Of a stretch of DNA of 64,000 nt, positions 14,075 to 23,453 are shown piece by piece (the stretch's first letter is position 1; each line of letters opens with the position of its first letter). The DNA is taken from contig PBDJ01000027.1 in the NCBI GenBank assembly GCA_002717365.1, positions 17,717 to 81,716 of the forward strand, written 5' to 3'. The notes below the pieces were generated by a model, which worked only from the letters and a program-made list of their open reading frames with translations, was not told the DNA's origin and searched no databases. Origin of the DNA: Acidimicrobiaceae bacterium. Its GTDB lineage: Bacteria > Actinomycetota > Acidimicrobiia > Acidimicrobiales > MedAcidi-G1. The translations under genes and the position numbers were made by a program.

Positions 14075-15730
14075 ATGTCGATTGAGATAGAGCGCGACCT
14101 TCCGGTTCAAGTACGCGACGGAACCGTCCTGAAGGTAGATGTTTACCGCCCTACCAACTCAGATTCCTACCCTGGCCTCTTACTCCGCACTCCATATAGC
14201 AAGGACACTCCCCAAACAATTGGCTATGCGCACCCTATTTGGTACGCGCGGCATGGATTCCTGGTAGTCGTCGGTGATACCAGAGGAAGGTTCAAATCTG
14301 AGGGAAGCTTTTTCCCACTCCTTCACGAGGCCCAGGACACCCTCGACACCCTGAACTGGATGCGAAAACTTCCGGGTGTCCGGCCAGACCGTCTAGGAAT
14401 GTACGGGTATTCCTATTCGGGATGGACGCAGTTGCTAACGGCGACCAGCGGTGATTCTCGCCTCTCTGCGATCGCTCCTGCATTTTGCAGTGCCGGTCTA
14501 TACGAACTCTTTTTCACTAACGGAGTACTGAACCTCGCCTTTGCCCAGTCATGGAGTCTCCAAGTTGCCCTAATGGAGGCACAGGTGAGCGGCGATAGAC
14601 CAGCCTGCGCCTTGCTCCAGGAAGCATTGGCGGGCATCCCAGGTATCTACTCGCACCTTCCCGTCGATGAAATGACGGCTCTTCGCTCAACCGGGCTATC
14701 TCCCTTCTACTTTGATGCACTCCAGCATTCTGAGAACTCCGACCCTTATTGGAATCCGCTTCGAGCTAAGAAGGAGCGCCTAGCCGAGCTAAACGTTCCA
14801 GCTCTCCATATTGGGGGCTGGTATGACACTTTCATCGATCAGTCCACAGAGAACTTTCAAATGGCATCGGCTCAGCCCAACCAGCACCTCCTTGTCGGAC
14901 CCTGGTATCACATGCCTTGGGCACAGCAGGTCGGCGAGATTGATTTTGGCGAAGACGCACGTAATGAGATCGACCACATACAGAGGGAATGGTTCGCTCA
15001 CTGGTTGCAGAACGAGCCTGACCGACCAGCAGATCTTCCGAGAGTTCGACTCTTTGTCATGGGGAGAAATTCTTGGCAGGACGAGGATGCTTGGCCGCCT
15101 AGCAGGTCTCGGCCATTAACGTTTTTTCTTCATAGTGCCGGCCTAGCCAATTCATCCAATGGTGACGGAACTCTTGGACTGGAAGCCCCGACAGATGAGC
15201 CGGAAGACATCTTTGCCTATGACCCGAATCTGCCCGTACCAAGCGTAGGCGGCAATTCTTGTTGTGTTCCCGAATTCGCACCTATGGGTGCACGCGATCA
15301 ACGATCTATCGAGATGCGTAATGACGTTCTCGTCTACACGTCAGAAATATTGACTTCTCCGGTTGAGGTCATCGGTGAAGCTTGGATTCGTTTCTTTGTG
15401 GCCACCACCGCCGCAACAACTGACTTCACAGCAAAGCTTGTTGACGTGTATCCAGACGGACGTGCAATCAACATTGTCGATTCAATTTTTAGGGTCCAAC
15501 CTAGGACAGACCAAATCCTTGAAGTCTCAGAGGCTATTGGCGTGACTGCAATTGTCTTTCAGGAAGGGCATCGGATTCGATTGGAGATTTCTAGTAGCAG
15601 CTTTCCCACATACGAACGGTCGCTGAATTCTGTTGGCTCTCGGGATCAGTTTGACGGTCAGGTTGCCCTACAACGCGTATTTCACAACAGCGATAGACCC
15701 TCTGCGCTAGTCCTTCCGGTCATCGAATGA
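14075..15730 (+). CDS. CocE/NonD-family (S15-type) hydrolase
   Basis: A 551-residue serine hydrolase of the X-Pro dipeptidyl peptidase/cocaine esterase/acylase family. The alpha/beta hydrolase core has the nucleophile in GMYGYSYSGWTQ near residue 115, with a helical cap after it. The acid residue is probably in GGWYDTFIDQ and the His in VGPWYHMPW. A C-terminal jelly-roll domain is characteristic (SPVEVIGEAWIRFF). No signal peptide is seen, so it is probably cytoplasmic. Such enzymes cleave esters or amides. It closes the plus-strand operon, only 26 bases from the converging GNAT gene, with no clear terminator between them. Confidence 0.88.
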   Translation: MSIEIERDLPVQVRDGTVLKVDVYRPTNSDSYPGLLLRTPYSKDTPQTIGYAHPIWYARHGFLVVVGDTRGRFKSEGSFFPLLHEAQDTLDTLNWMRKLPGVRPDRLGMYGYSYSGWTQLLTATSGDSRLSAIAPAFCSAGLYELFFTNGVLNLAFAQSWSLQVALMEAQVSGDRPACALLQEALAGIPGIYSHLPVDEMTALRSTGLSPFYFDALQHSENSDPYWNPLRAKKERLAELNVPALHIGGWYDTFIDQSTENFQMASAQPNQHLLVGPWYHMPWAQQVGEIDFGEDARNEIDHIQREWFAHWLQNEPDRPADLPRVRLFVMGRNSWQDEDAWPPSRSRPLTFFLHSAGLANSSNGDGTLGLEAPTDEPEDIFAYDPNLPVPSVGGNSCCVPEFAPMGARDQRSIEMRNDVLVYTSEILTSPVEVIGEAWIRFFVATTAATTDFTAKLVDVYPDGRAINIVDSIFRVQPRTDQILEVSEAIGVTAIVFQEGHRIRLEISSSSFPTYERSLNSVGSRDQFDGQVALQRVFHNSDRPSALVLPVIE

Positions 15731-15756
15731 GTCCCGAAAAGGCCCAAACTGGGTAA

Positions 15757-16614
15757 TTAGCATGCAATCGAAGGTAGGACCACCCCTTGCGGCTCTCGAT
15801 AACTCCCGCGACTCATCAGGGAGAGCGGTTGCTCTATTCGAAGTCCTTGCTTGAGGCACCACATCAATAGATCAGTAGATCTCAGAGGTAAGAGAAACCC
15901 TGAGCCGCGAATACGGTCGGCCGCTGAGACCAAGGCCATGACAGCGGCAGAGTCTCGCCCCACCGTATGTCCCCCAAAGCCAATATTGGTCGTATACGCC
16001 GAAACCCGGCCACCGAGCTCAGCCAAGAAAGCGTTACCTGCTGAGATTGCATCTTGCAATTCCCAATTTCTACTAAAGCCTTGCGTGAACTGGCAAAGTT
16101 CCCTGCACTCTTCTAGATCTGAGATCTCCACTGCACGAACATGATGATCCGGCACGTCCAACCTGCGCAATGTTCCCCTCATCGCGGCCAAGGGTTCACG
16201 AATTTCAAAGCCCTGTTTGAGGTACAAGGCCATGGACCTTCCGTGGTAAGCGGCTTGCACTAGACGAACACCGGAAGCCTTGCGCCGATCCGAACGTTCA
16301 AGGGCGTCCCCCAGAAGCAGCTGGCCTACCCCCTCATTCTGCGCCTGCCGCAGAACTGTGATCGGACCTAGTCCAACTATCTCCGCGCGCTCATCTAAAA
16401 AGTTGCTGCCAACAATTTCTCCGTTGCGTTCAGCGACTGCACAATAGAATCCCTCGTGCTCCAGCATCGCCGAAACGACTCGAACTGTGGCTTCCACCGA
16501 GGGGAAGTCGGGTTGAAAGTTGTGCTCTGTGGCTATATCCCAGAATGCATCAAAACATATCTGGGCACATTCTTGAGTATCTTCAATTCGACCTTCACGA
16601 ATGACTAGGTCCAT
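15757..16614 (-). CDS. Double GNAT-domain acetyltransferase-like protein
   Basis: A 285-residue protein. The N-terminal half is a clear GNAT fold, with IVGSNFLDERAEIVGLGPI as beta strands and QAQNEGVGQLLLGDALE as the acetyl-CoA-binding R/Q-x-x-G-x-G/A region, followed by MALYLKQGFEIREP. The C-terminal half resembles a second, degenerate GNAT domain. It is the last gene of the 18-kb minus-strand operon. The role may be N-acylation of a pathway intermediate or detoxification of an amine; nothing in the sequence decides this. Confidence 0.8.
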   Translation of the reverse strand: MDLVIREGRIEDTQECAQICFDAFWDIATEHNFQPDFPSVEATVRVVSAMLEHEGFYCAVAERNGEIVGSNFLDERAEIVGLGPITVLRQAQNEGVGQLLLGDALERSDRRKASGVRLVQAAYHGRSMALYLKQGFEIREPLAAMRGTLRRLDVPDHHVRAVEISDLEECRELCQFTQGFSRNWELQDAISAGNAFLAELGGRVSAYTTNIGFGGHTVGRDSAAVMALVSAADRIRGSGFLLPLRSTDLLMWCLKQGLRIEQPLSLMSRGSYREPQGVVLPSIAC

Positions 16615-16693
16615 CTCGAACGGCCCTCAATACATTTCTCTAGCTCACTTGGTGATTTTTCTTCCAAGTTCTCAAACTGCAGAAATTGTTGCC

Positions 16694-17473
16694 CTAAGAC
16701 AAAGCGTCAAGATCTGCATGCCCATAAGAGAATCCGCCGTTAGGGCTAATAAGCTCACCCGTCATATACTCCGCTTCGTTGGAAGCAAGGTAGACCGCGA
16801 GAGCACCAACTTCCTCGGGACGACCAAATCTTCCAACTGCAATACATTCTTGCAAAAGTCGTAATTCTTCAGCAGGAATCATCGCACTCAATGGGGTATC
16901 GAAGTAGCCGGGGCGAATGGCATTTACCGTCACCCCGCGAGAAGCAACTTCGCGAGACAGCGATCGAACTAGGCCATCAATGCCGCCCTTGGCTGCTCCA
17001 TAGTGGGTTTCGTATGCCACACCCGTTGTCGAAACAATTGACGAAATGCAGATGACCCGACCAAACCCTCTTTCGAGCATTCCAGGCAAGCCATAGCGGG
17101 TACAAAGAAATGTGCCATCAAGATGAATCCCTAGCATCTCTCGCCACTCGGCAAATGTCATCTCTTCGAATCGAACAATGGTTGCGATTCCAGCGACATT
17201 CACCACGATATCAATATCACCGACTCCGGCCTTTGCCGCTTCATATGCCGCTTGGACATTTGCTTCGTCGGTCACATCAAGCTGAATCGCCTCAAATCTC
17301 TGATCTGGGAATCTGGAAGAAAGATTATCTGCAGTAACAGCCGCAGCATCTTCGAGAATATCTGTTACGGCAACGGAAGCTCCTTGACCAGCAAGACTTT
17401 CAGCGATGGCCGACCCCAGGCCACCACCTGCGCCTGTAACCAATGCATTTCGTCCGGTGAGATCAAACATCAT
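16694..17473 (-). CDS. Short-chain dehydrogenase/reductase (SDR)
   Basis: A 259-residue classical SDR that oxidises an alcohol or reduces a ketone with NAD(P). The cofactor motif is TGAGGGLGSAIA near residue 15, with an acidic residue after beta-2 (VTDI) pointing to NAD(H). NVAGIA is the NAG equivalent, and the catalytic triad is Ser in ISSIVS with YGAAKGG. The C-terminal NGGFSYGHAD replaces the more usual DGG ending. GGAAGGA lies just before tandem ATG codons at 17473 and 17470; a GTG at 17485 overlaps that ribosome site and was not used. It could act on a hydroxy or keto intermediate of the pathway. Confidence 0.9.
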   Translation of the reverse strand: MMFDLTGRNALVTGAGGGLGSAIAESLAGQGASVAVTDILEDAAAVTADNLSSRFPDQRFEAIQLDVTDEANVQAAYEAAKAGVGDIDIVVNVAGIATIVRFEEMTFAEWREMLGIHLDGTFLCTRYGLPGMLERGFGRVICISSIVSTTGVAYETHYGAAKGGIDGLVRSLSREVASRGVTVNAIRPGYFDTPLSAMIPAEELRLLQECIAVGRFGRPEEVGALAVYLASNEAEYMTGELISPNGGFSYGHADLDALS

Positions 17474-17590
17474 CTTCCTTCCCACGCTGTCTCGTATTTC
17501 TCAATAGTGCTAGAACATCTCACAGATCACAGTCCTCAATAGTCAGGACACAAACCGAAAGATTGCTCAACCGATTACGTAGATCGTACT

Positions 17591-17633
17591 GGTCAACCAG
17601 AAGGGTCGCCAATGTCAAGTCGACCAGAAGGTC
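17591..17633. repeat. Short direct repeat upstream of the SDR gene
   Basis: GTCAACCAGAAGGGTC (from 17592) and GTCGACCAGAAGGTC (17619-17633) repeat nearly identically, 27 bases apart, in the 170-base gap between the D-aminoacylase and SDR genes. It is the longest gap in this operon, so an internal promoter or operator is possible. Confidence 0.3.
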
Positions 17634-17643
17634 AGGCTTAGGT

Positions 17644-19104
17644 TCAGCTTGACGGATTCAGAACGTAGCCACTTCGAGTCCCCAGGTGCCGTCCATTGCT
17701 CACAACTAGATCTCCGTTGACGACCACATGAAGAACGCCTGTCGAAAGCAGCCTTGGATTTTCGTAGGTCGCTCTGTCGATAATTATCTTTGGATCAAAG
17801 AGGCTCAAATCCGCGTACCAACCCTTCCGAATAGCGCCTCGACGATCAAGGCGGAACTTCTCTGCTGGCAGTGAAGTCATTTTTCGAATGGCCTCTGGAA
17901 GAGTAAGTACCCCTGACTCCCTGACATAGCGTCCAAGGACGCGCGGGAAGGTCCCGTAGAGTCGAGGGTGGGGTCGTCCATCTGCCGATGGAAGTCCGTC
18001 GGAACCAATCATTGCGACTTCATGGCGCATTGCTGCACAAACATCTACTTCGGTCATGCCGTGGCGTACAACCACTGTTCCAGGGTCAGTTTCCGTGATA
18101 CGGAAGGCCATCTCATCAAACGTCAACCCATTGAGTTCGCCTAAGTCGAGCAGGGAACGACCTACGGAATCTGGATAGGTCGACGAGGCAACGACAACAG
18201 ACGCGGCCTCATCAGATCCGATTCCTCCCTTAACGACCGTATGGAGAAGCGTGCTAGAGGCCGTGTAGGGATAGACGTCAGTAGTTACATCAAGACTCTC
18301 TAGTCGTGCAGAATCAATGGCCGAGATCGATTGTTTGACCTTTCCCCAGTTTGCCTGGCCGAGCGCTTTGTGGTGGGAGATATGGAGACCGCAGCCACCC
18401 TTCATGCCAATTTCGATGGCTTCCTCCACGGCTTCTACCAACCCACTGCCTTCATCCCGAATATGACTCACATAAAGGCCCTTGTCCTCAGAAACCGGCT
18501 CAATGGCACGTATTAACTCTTCAGTTGACGAATACCGGCCAGGCTCATAGGTCAAACCAGTGGATACCCCCAGAGCACCTGCGTTCATTCCTGCAGAGAG
18601 GTGTCGGTGAATCTCTCTGAACTCTTTCCGCGTCGGCCTCTCTTTGCTCGACCCGAGCACCGCTCGCCTAACAGCCCCATAGCCAATAAGGATCGCCACA
18701 TTGCAGGAAGGATGGGCACTATCGATACGTGCCCTGTACTCACCTACATCCTTCCAACTCGGAGGCCTCTTCGATCCAAGGATCCCGCTCTCCAACCATC
18801 GGTCATTAATCGGTGAGCGAGGGACTGTAGCCCACCCACAATTTCCAATAATGTCAGTTGTAACTCCCTGCGAAATCTTGTGGTTCATCTCTGGATCTTC
18901 CAGAACTGCCAAGTCATCATGGGAATGGACGTCGACAAAACCTGGGGCAACAATCAGATTTGTTGCATCAATTTCTATTCGTCCTACGTCCTGACATGGC
19001 CCAATCGCGTCGATTAGGTCACCATCGATCGCAATGTCCGTCTTGATGCCTGCCGAGCCGCTGCCGTCAATGACTACGCCATTTCGTATTACAAGGTCAT
19101 GCAT
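17644..19104 (-). CDS. D-aminoacylase / N-acyl-D-amino-acid deacylase family amidohydrolase
   Basis: A 486-residue zinc amidohydrolase related to D-aminoacylases and dihydroorotase-like enzymes. The N-terminal beta-sandwich (MHDLVIRNGVVIDGSG) precedes the TIM barrel. Metal ligands appear in FVDVHSHDDLA, and TDIIGNCGWA is the family's Cys/Gly segment. LYVSHIRDEG and GLHISHHKALG provide further His residues, and MIGSDGLPSADGRPHPR is a hallmark. Members cleave N-acyl or carbamoyl-type amide bonds. In an operon with HyuA/HyuB-like genes it could hydrolyse an N-carbamoyl or N-acyl product. Fifty bases separate it from the preceding ligase gene. Confidence 0.88.
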   Translation of the reverse strand: MHDLVIRNGVVIDGSGSAGIKTDIAIDGDLIDAIGPCQDVGRIEIDATNLIVAPGFVDVHSHDDLAVLEDPEMNHKISQGVTTDIIGNCGWATVPRSPINDRWLESGILGSKRPPSWKDVGEYRARIDSAHPSCNVAILIGYGAVRRAVLGSSKERPTRKEFREIHRHLSAGMNAGALGVSTGLTYEPGRYSSTEELIRAIEPVSEDKGLYVSHIRDEGSGLVEAVEEAIEIGMKGGCGLHISHHKALGQANWGKVKQSISAIDSARLESLDVTTDVYPYTASSTLLHTVVKGGIGSDEAASVVVASSTYPDSVGRSLLDLGELNGLTFDEMAFRITETDPGTVVVRHGMTEVDVCAAMRHEVAMIGSDGLPSADGRPHPRLYGTFPRVLGRYVRESGVLTLPEAIRKMTSLPAEKFRLDRRGAIRKGWYADLSLFDPKIIIDRATYENPRLLSTGVLHVVVNGDLVVSNGRHLGTRSGYVLNPSS

Positions 19105-19154
19105 AGTCGTTCTGCCAGCTAGCGGAAGTTGAATTAAGGGTTGCTTTTGAGCCT

Positions 19155-20504
19155 CTACGAGTCACGAACTTGCACTAATGCAGTCTTGTAGTCAGTCCGG
19201 GGAATTGTTCCGGGCGCAACTACTGTCAAGGCCACCCGGATACCCAGCCTTTCCCGAACCGTCGCTTCGACTCGGCCTGAAAGAGCTTGGACCATAGTCT
19301 CTTCTAAGTCCATGTTGGCTTCGACCTCTAGGGGAATTGGGTGATCAAATTTCACCTGACCTACCTCTTCCGCCCAGATCCTCATGTGCGGCGAGAGATG
19401 GTCGGAGTGCTCGTCAAGAATGACGTCACGAATAGCCGATGGGAAAACATTCATCGCCTTGTAGATCAACATGTCGTCGCTTCGACCAATACAACGAATC
19501 TTCGGTGAGGTTCTGCTACATGCACAGGAAGTTTCAGTAACTACAACAATGTCTCCTGACCTAAACCGAAGAACTGGAGTCGCTTCACGGCTAAACGTTG
19601 TATAGAGAACTTCTCCGGTTGCGCCCTCAGCCCAAGGGACCTGGTCTTGAGTGTCCGGATCAATCAATTCAATAGCCACGTGTCGTTGTGCACAAAAATG
19701 CATTCCGTTGCCCTGTCCACACTCAGCCCACATTCCAGCCATTACATCGCTCAAACCCATTGCCTCTCGGAGATGCGTTACACCCCAGGCCTCACTGATC
19801 TGTGATCGGATCTCCGGCTGGCCCATCCCGGGTTCCCCACCACCAATCAACTTCTCCAAACCCAGTGAACTGGGCGGATAGCCCATCACTTCACGACAGT
19901 GCTCCGCCAAGTAGACCTCGAATGAGACGGTCGCAGTCAGTGCCGTTGCTTGGAGAGTCTTGATCGTCTCCAATGTTCGTTCCGTCGACATTCCACCCGC
20001 CCAAACAACGGTCGCACCAAGTTTTCTGAGGCCATCTGCGTATGGGAGCCCACCCCCCACCATCGGTAATCGAGTGAGGTGGGCTATGACATCTGTTGGC
20101 CTAATCCCAGCAGTGAAGAACATGTTCGCGATTCCGTCATTCCACTTCGCATGGTCACTTGCAGTTAGTGCGTAATGGACTGACCTTCCCGAGGTTCCGG
20201 AAGAGGAAACCGTTTGAACAATCTCGGACGTTGGCATCCCTTGGATCGTTCCAAATGGTTCACCATCCGATGGGCTCTCCTGAGCAACCCGAAGATCCGA
20301 CTTAGTTGTGAGGGGCAGTGATTCAAGAGCTTCGATGGTTGGCACAGACTTTGGAGAGGCACCCAACTTTTTGGCGTAGAACAGTGAACGACGGGCGAGT
20401 CCGGATACGAAACTCTTCACTTGAGTTCCCTGCCACGCTTCGACTTCGACCCAGGGAAGCGGGTCCAATTCGTTGTCCCACAACTCCTCAGTCTGGCTAG
20501 TCAC
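19155..20504 (-). CDS. PaaK-like (phenylacetate-CoA ligase family) adenylate-forming enzyme
   Basis: A 449-residue ligase expected to activate a carboxylic acid to its CoA thioester through an acyl-AMP. The ATP-binding loop is VSSSGTSGRSVHY near residue 105. MGLSDVMAGMW and LRFRSGDIVVV match the middle motifs, and IGRSDDMLIYKAMNVFPS is the PaaK-type hinge. A cysteine cluster (TSCACSRTSPKIRC) sits before the hinge. GTG 20504 was chosen because it follows the upstream stop codon and avoids overlapping the previous gene. A divergent paralogue is at 27905-29293, on the other side of the carboxylase-like block. Confidence 0.87.
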   Translation of the reverse strand: MTSQTEELWDNELDPLPWVEVEAWQGTQVKSFVSGLARRSLFYAKKLGASPKSVPTIEALESLPLTTKSDLRVAQESPSDGEPFGTIQGMPTSEIVQTVSSSGTSGRSVHYALTASDHAKWNDGIANMFFTAGIRPTDVIAHLTRLPMVGGGLPYADGLRKLGATVVWAGGMSTERTLETIKTLQATALTATVSFEVYLAEHCREVMGYPPSSLGLEKLIGGGEPGMGQPEIRSQISEAWGVTHLREAMGLSDVMAGMWAECGQGNGMHFCAQRHVAIELIDPDTQDQVPWAEGATGEVLYTTFSREATPVLRFRSGDIVVVTETSCACSRTSPKIRCIGRSDDMLIYKAMNVFPSAIRDVILDEHSDHLSPHMRIWAEEVGQVKFDHPIPLEVEANMDLEETMVQALSGRVEATVRERLGIRVALTVVAPGTIPRTDYKTALVQVRDS

Positions 20505-20508
20505 TCCC

Positions 20509-21300
20509 CTACCGCCCTTCCGCTCTGGCTTGGTCAAATACCTCGCCCAACCTAGACACGTCTACTCCAACTCCTACTTCTTCTCTGGTCGTAACTAGCC
20601 ATGGACGCTCTATTTCGTCCGTTGGATTTGTCGGTAATCCTTCCAGAGTCTCATTTGCCAAACACCGCACTCCAGGCTCTATGTAGTTCGGTGAGACATG
20701 GACAATCGCTGCTCCGAAATAGTTGATAATTGGCCTTACACGGGTAGGAATTTCCCGAGCGGTACCAACGAACATGAAGAGATCTGGTTCAAGGGTTCCG
20801 AAAGCTCGGATCACATGAATCAGGACTTCCTGCACCCATTCTGGTTGCTCCTGAAGTGCCAGTTGGTCTTGAAGGGCCTGATCGTCCGGAACAACGATCG
20901 CAACACCAGCTCGGTCATCTAGAACTGATTTGATCCGTTTACAAGCCTCTAGATATACATCCAGAACCGGGGTGTTAACGACTGCTTCAGGCGACGGCAA
21001 TTCGACAAGGGGCATCCCTTCAGTATTCTGGCTCAAGGCTTCAAGTGGTCCTAGTCCAGGCGAAGAGGCTTGGCGACAACCCACGGCAACCTTGCAGCCA
21101 TCCCCCAGCGTGACTGCATCAAGGCCATAGAGATTCTGGGCATTCCGCAAGGAACGAGCAACTGCTTCTGGATCAGTCCAAGCTGCAAAATCTGAAATCT
21201 GCTCAATAGCAGCTGCATGGCGGTGAATCCTTGGGACTATGGCTATCTCGCTACCATCCCGTGACTGCAACGCACTGTTAAGGGAGTGTTTGCCCATCAA
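20509..21300 (-). CDS. Uncharacterised 263-residue protein, candidate fifth (epsilon-like) subunit of the HyuA/HyuB complex
   Basis: I do not recognise a firm family. The protein is soluble, acidic and mixed alpha/beta, with YGLDAVTLGDGCKVAVGCRQ near residue 55 and ELPSPEAVVNTPVLDVYLEA near residue 100; these segments faintly recall the uroporphyrinogen decarboxylase-like barrel. Its position and size (about 29 kDa) are suggestive. It directly follows HyuB in the order HyuA, small zinc protein, HyuA, HyuB, this gene. In the acetophenone carboxylase operon of Aromatoleum, as I recall it, the fifth gene apcE encodes a separate subunit of about 34 kDa. The equivalence is an inference and needs a structural or profile comparison. 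Confidence 0.45.
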   Translation of the reverse strand: MMGKHSLNSALQSRDGSEIAIVPRIHRHAAAIEQISDFAAWTDPEAVARSLRNAQNLYGLDAVTLGDGCKVAVGCRQASSPGLGPLEALSQNTEGMPLVELPSPEAVVNTPVLDVYLEACKRIKSVLDDRAGVAIVVPDDQALQDQLALQEQPEWVQEVLIHVIRAFGTLEPDLFMFVGTAREIPTRVRPIINYFGAAIVHVSPNYIEPGVRCLANETLEGLPTNPTDEIERPWLVTTREEVGVGVDVSRLGEVFDQARAEGR

Positions 21301-21322
21301 CGATCCTGCTGACGTTGCCGAC

Positions 21323-23443
21323 TTAGATTCTTACTATTGGTGTTTCGGCAACCCCTTCGGGCCAAGAACCAAAATACTTTAACGCTTCCGGATTGGGTGA
21401 AAGTTTGGACCATTCAGAAATAAACTCGTCCCACGGCTTACCGCGCTTGAGTCGAGTTTGACGAGCTGAGTCCCGTGCATGCTCTGTAGCAGTCTCATCT
21501 AGGATGCGGGTGTCTTCCTCGTACCGAATTTGGTAAACCTCCTTTGCAGTCCAACTCGAGATTTGGCCGTTCTTCAGGTCGTCGAGAACTAGGCCGGGGT
21601 CGCGTTCGAGGACGTCTCCGTAGCCTCCTCCGCCTGCAGCAAGTTGCACAATCAGGTCTCCGCTGTAGCCAATTCGCGTCAACCTCGTTAGATGTTCAAG
21701 TAGATACTCACCCTGAAGCGCCCGATCGGCAGCGACGGAGACGGCATCTTCGGGAAGGTCTTCATCCCCTCGATTCATCTTCTCCCACAGATCCGTTCCA
21801 CTTACCCAGATTCCGGGGCTAGCACTCGATGGGTAGCCGCCAAAGAGTCCCACAGCAACAGAAATGTGGGTGCTCTTCCCGATCGAACTCCAGAACATTG
21901 TTGGGACGTGATGAGGGGCAATGGCTGTCTCGGTGCCAAGTCCTCCCTGCCACTTGCCGAAACCTCCGGAATCTCGTCGTAAGTGGTAAAAGAGGCGCAG
22001 AAACGGATATTCATCCTCATAGAACTCCGCATCGGGTGCCCGGCCAGCATGAGCCCAGGGGAACCCATAGGCATTTACGCCATCCATGTCGGGCCTAGCT
22101 CCTTGGCCCTCTGTATTCAAAGTACATCCATCAAGGTCGGCATAGGGCATTTCGTGTTGGCTGGTTCCCGAAAAAACGATCTCGCTGCCCATGTTCCCAT
22201 TAGGTGCACCAATCTTGTCTCGGTCTTCGCTATCGAACATCATCTTTGATAGCGCCAAAGTGACCGGAGTCATGACAATGCAGCACAGCGGAGGGCTGTT
22301 ACTTATAGCTGCATTTGGTGAGGCGTTGAGGACGCTGCCTTCAGGAATATCCCAATCAAACAGAGCGAGGGTTCCATTTGATGCAGGAAGGTCATTAAAT
22401 GGATAGGCAAATAGGAAGATTGCGGCATGAGCAGCAGCTATATGGGGATAGGCATTGTAGGAAGAGTCGTTCTCCGGAGACGTGCCACTAAAGTCCATGT
22501 GAATCTTGTCATGGGTTTTGGTGGCAGTAAGCATGCCCCGGACTAGGGCGGGTTCTCTCCCGATTGTGTCGGCAAACGCGACAGCGCGATAGGTGCCGTC
22601 ATTCCACCGAGATACACGCCGGCGAGCACTTTCCTCAGCTTCCACGACCAACTTTCGCAATAAGCCCCGAACGAAATCATTGCCTTTCGCTGCGGCTAGT
22701 TCTTGGACCCGTACTCGCAATCGGTCAGCACCGGTAACTCGGGCTCGAGTATCGATCTCCTGCATTCGAGGAGAGCGGTCGATGAAGTTGACCATCATGT
22801 CTAGGAGGTCGCGCTTGATGCGATAGTCCTGCCCAATCTTTATCGGAGTCAACTTCATTCCCTCATCCGACCGACTCCGAGCAAGGATTGGCATTCCCCC
22901 AGGCTCCACTGCTCCAGTTTCTGGCTGGTGAGCCAACGCTGCAGTCCAGGCAATTAGTACGCCTTCATGAAACACTGGCATAAAAGCCATTTGGTCTGGA
23001 TTGTGAATACCTCCATACCGTGCTTCATTTGTATAAAAAATGTCTCCTGCTTCTACTCGGACTGAGGAGTCGGAGTAGTACTTATGCATGACATATTTGA
23101 CCGGCAGGCAGCCGGTTACACAGTGGAGATAGGTCCCAGCTGAAGCATTAGCAAGGTCACCATTTGCGGTATAGATTGCAACAATCAAATCTCCAGCTGT
23201 TAACAAGTTTGTTACGCCACTACGAGTAAAGATTTCACGCGCTTCGTCCAAGATATTTTTTAGTTTTTCATCATAGATTTCGTAGTCTCCAGGTTCTAAA
23301 CCATCGACCCAGCTTCTCTCAGTCTCGCCAACAGGTTCTGGCTTCAGCCACTGAACCATGGTGGCTGGCGAAATCTCAATGGGCGTTACACGCATGTATT
23401 CAGGGATTTCAGATTCATCTATGAAAGCGTGATCTAAGGACAT
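21323..23443 (-). CDS. HyuB-family subunit (N-methylhydantoinase B / acetone-acetophenone carboxylase type)
   Basis: A 706-residue large subunit of the HyuB family, found in ATP-dependent hydantoinases, 5-oxoprolinases and ketone carboxylases. The start SLDHAFIDESEIPEYMRVTP is followed by the family core: GDIFYTNEARYGGIHNPDQM near residue 135 with metal-binding-type His residues, and HMDFSGTSPENDSSYNAYPH near residue 315. The C-terminus carries AAGGGGYGDVLERDPG, a universal HyuB motif. At 706 residues it exceeds a typical HyuB of about 550-600 but is close to acetone/acetophenone carboxylase subunits. It follows the HyuA gene by ten bases and would assemble with it. Confidence 0.9.
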   Translation of the reverse strand: MSLDHAFIDESEIPEYMRVTPIEISPATMVQWLKPEPVGETERSWVDGLEPGDYEIYDEKLKNILDEAREIFTRSGVTNLLTAGDLIVAIYTANGDLANASAGTYLHCVTGCLPVKYVMHKYYSDSSVRVEAGDIFYTNEARYGGIHNPDQMAFMPVFHEGVLIAWTAALAHQPETGAVEPGGMPILARSRSDEGMKLTPIKIGQDYRIKRDLLDMMVNFIDRSPRMQEIDTRARVTGADRLRVRVQELAAAKGNDFVRGLLRKLVVEAEESARRRVSRWNDGTYRAVAFADTIGREPALVRGMLTATKTHDKIHMDFSGTSPENDSSYNAYPHIAAAHAAIFLFAYPFNDLPASNGTLALFDWDIPEGSVLNASPNAAISNSPPLCCIVMTPVTLALSKMMFDSEDRDKIGAPNGNMGSEIVFSGTSQHEMPYADLDGCTLNTEGQGARPDMDGVNAYGFPWAHAGRAPDAEFYEDEYPFLRLFYHLRRDSGGFGKWQGGLGTETAIAPHHVPTMFWSSIGKSTHISVAVGLFGGYPSSASPGIWVSGTDLWEKMNRGDEDLPEDAVSVAADRALQGEYLLEHLTRLTRIGYSGDLIVQLAAGGGGYGDVLERDPGLVLDDLKNGQISSWTAKEVYQIRYEEDTRILDETATEHARDSARQTRLKRGKPWDEFISEWSKLSPNPEALKYFGSWPEGVAETPIVRI

Positions 23444-23453
23444 GGTATTGGTC

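Noticed and set aside
20509..21300. Firm annotation as uroporphyrinogen decarboxylase
   Set aside because: Only faint resemblance is visible, the protein is shorter than that family, and its context is a HyuA/HyuB operon.
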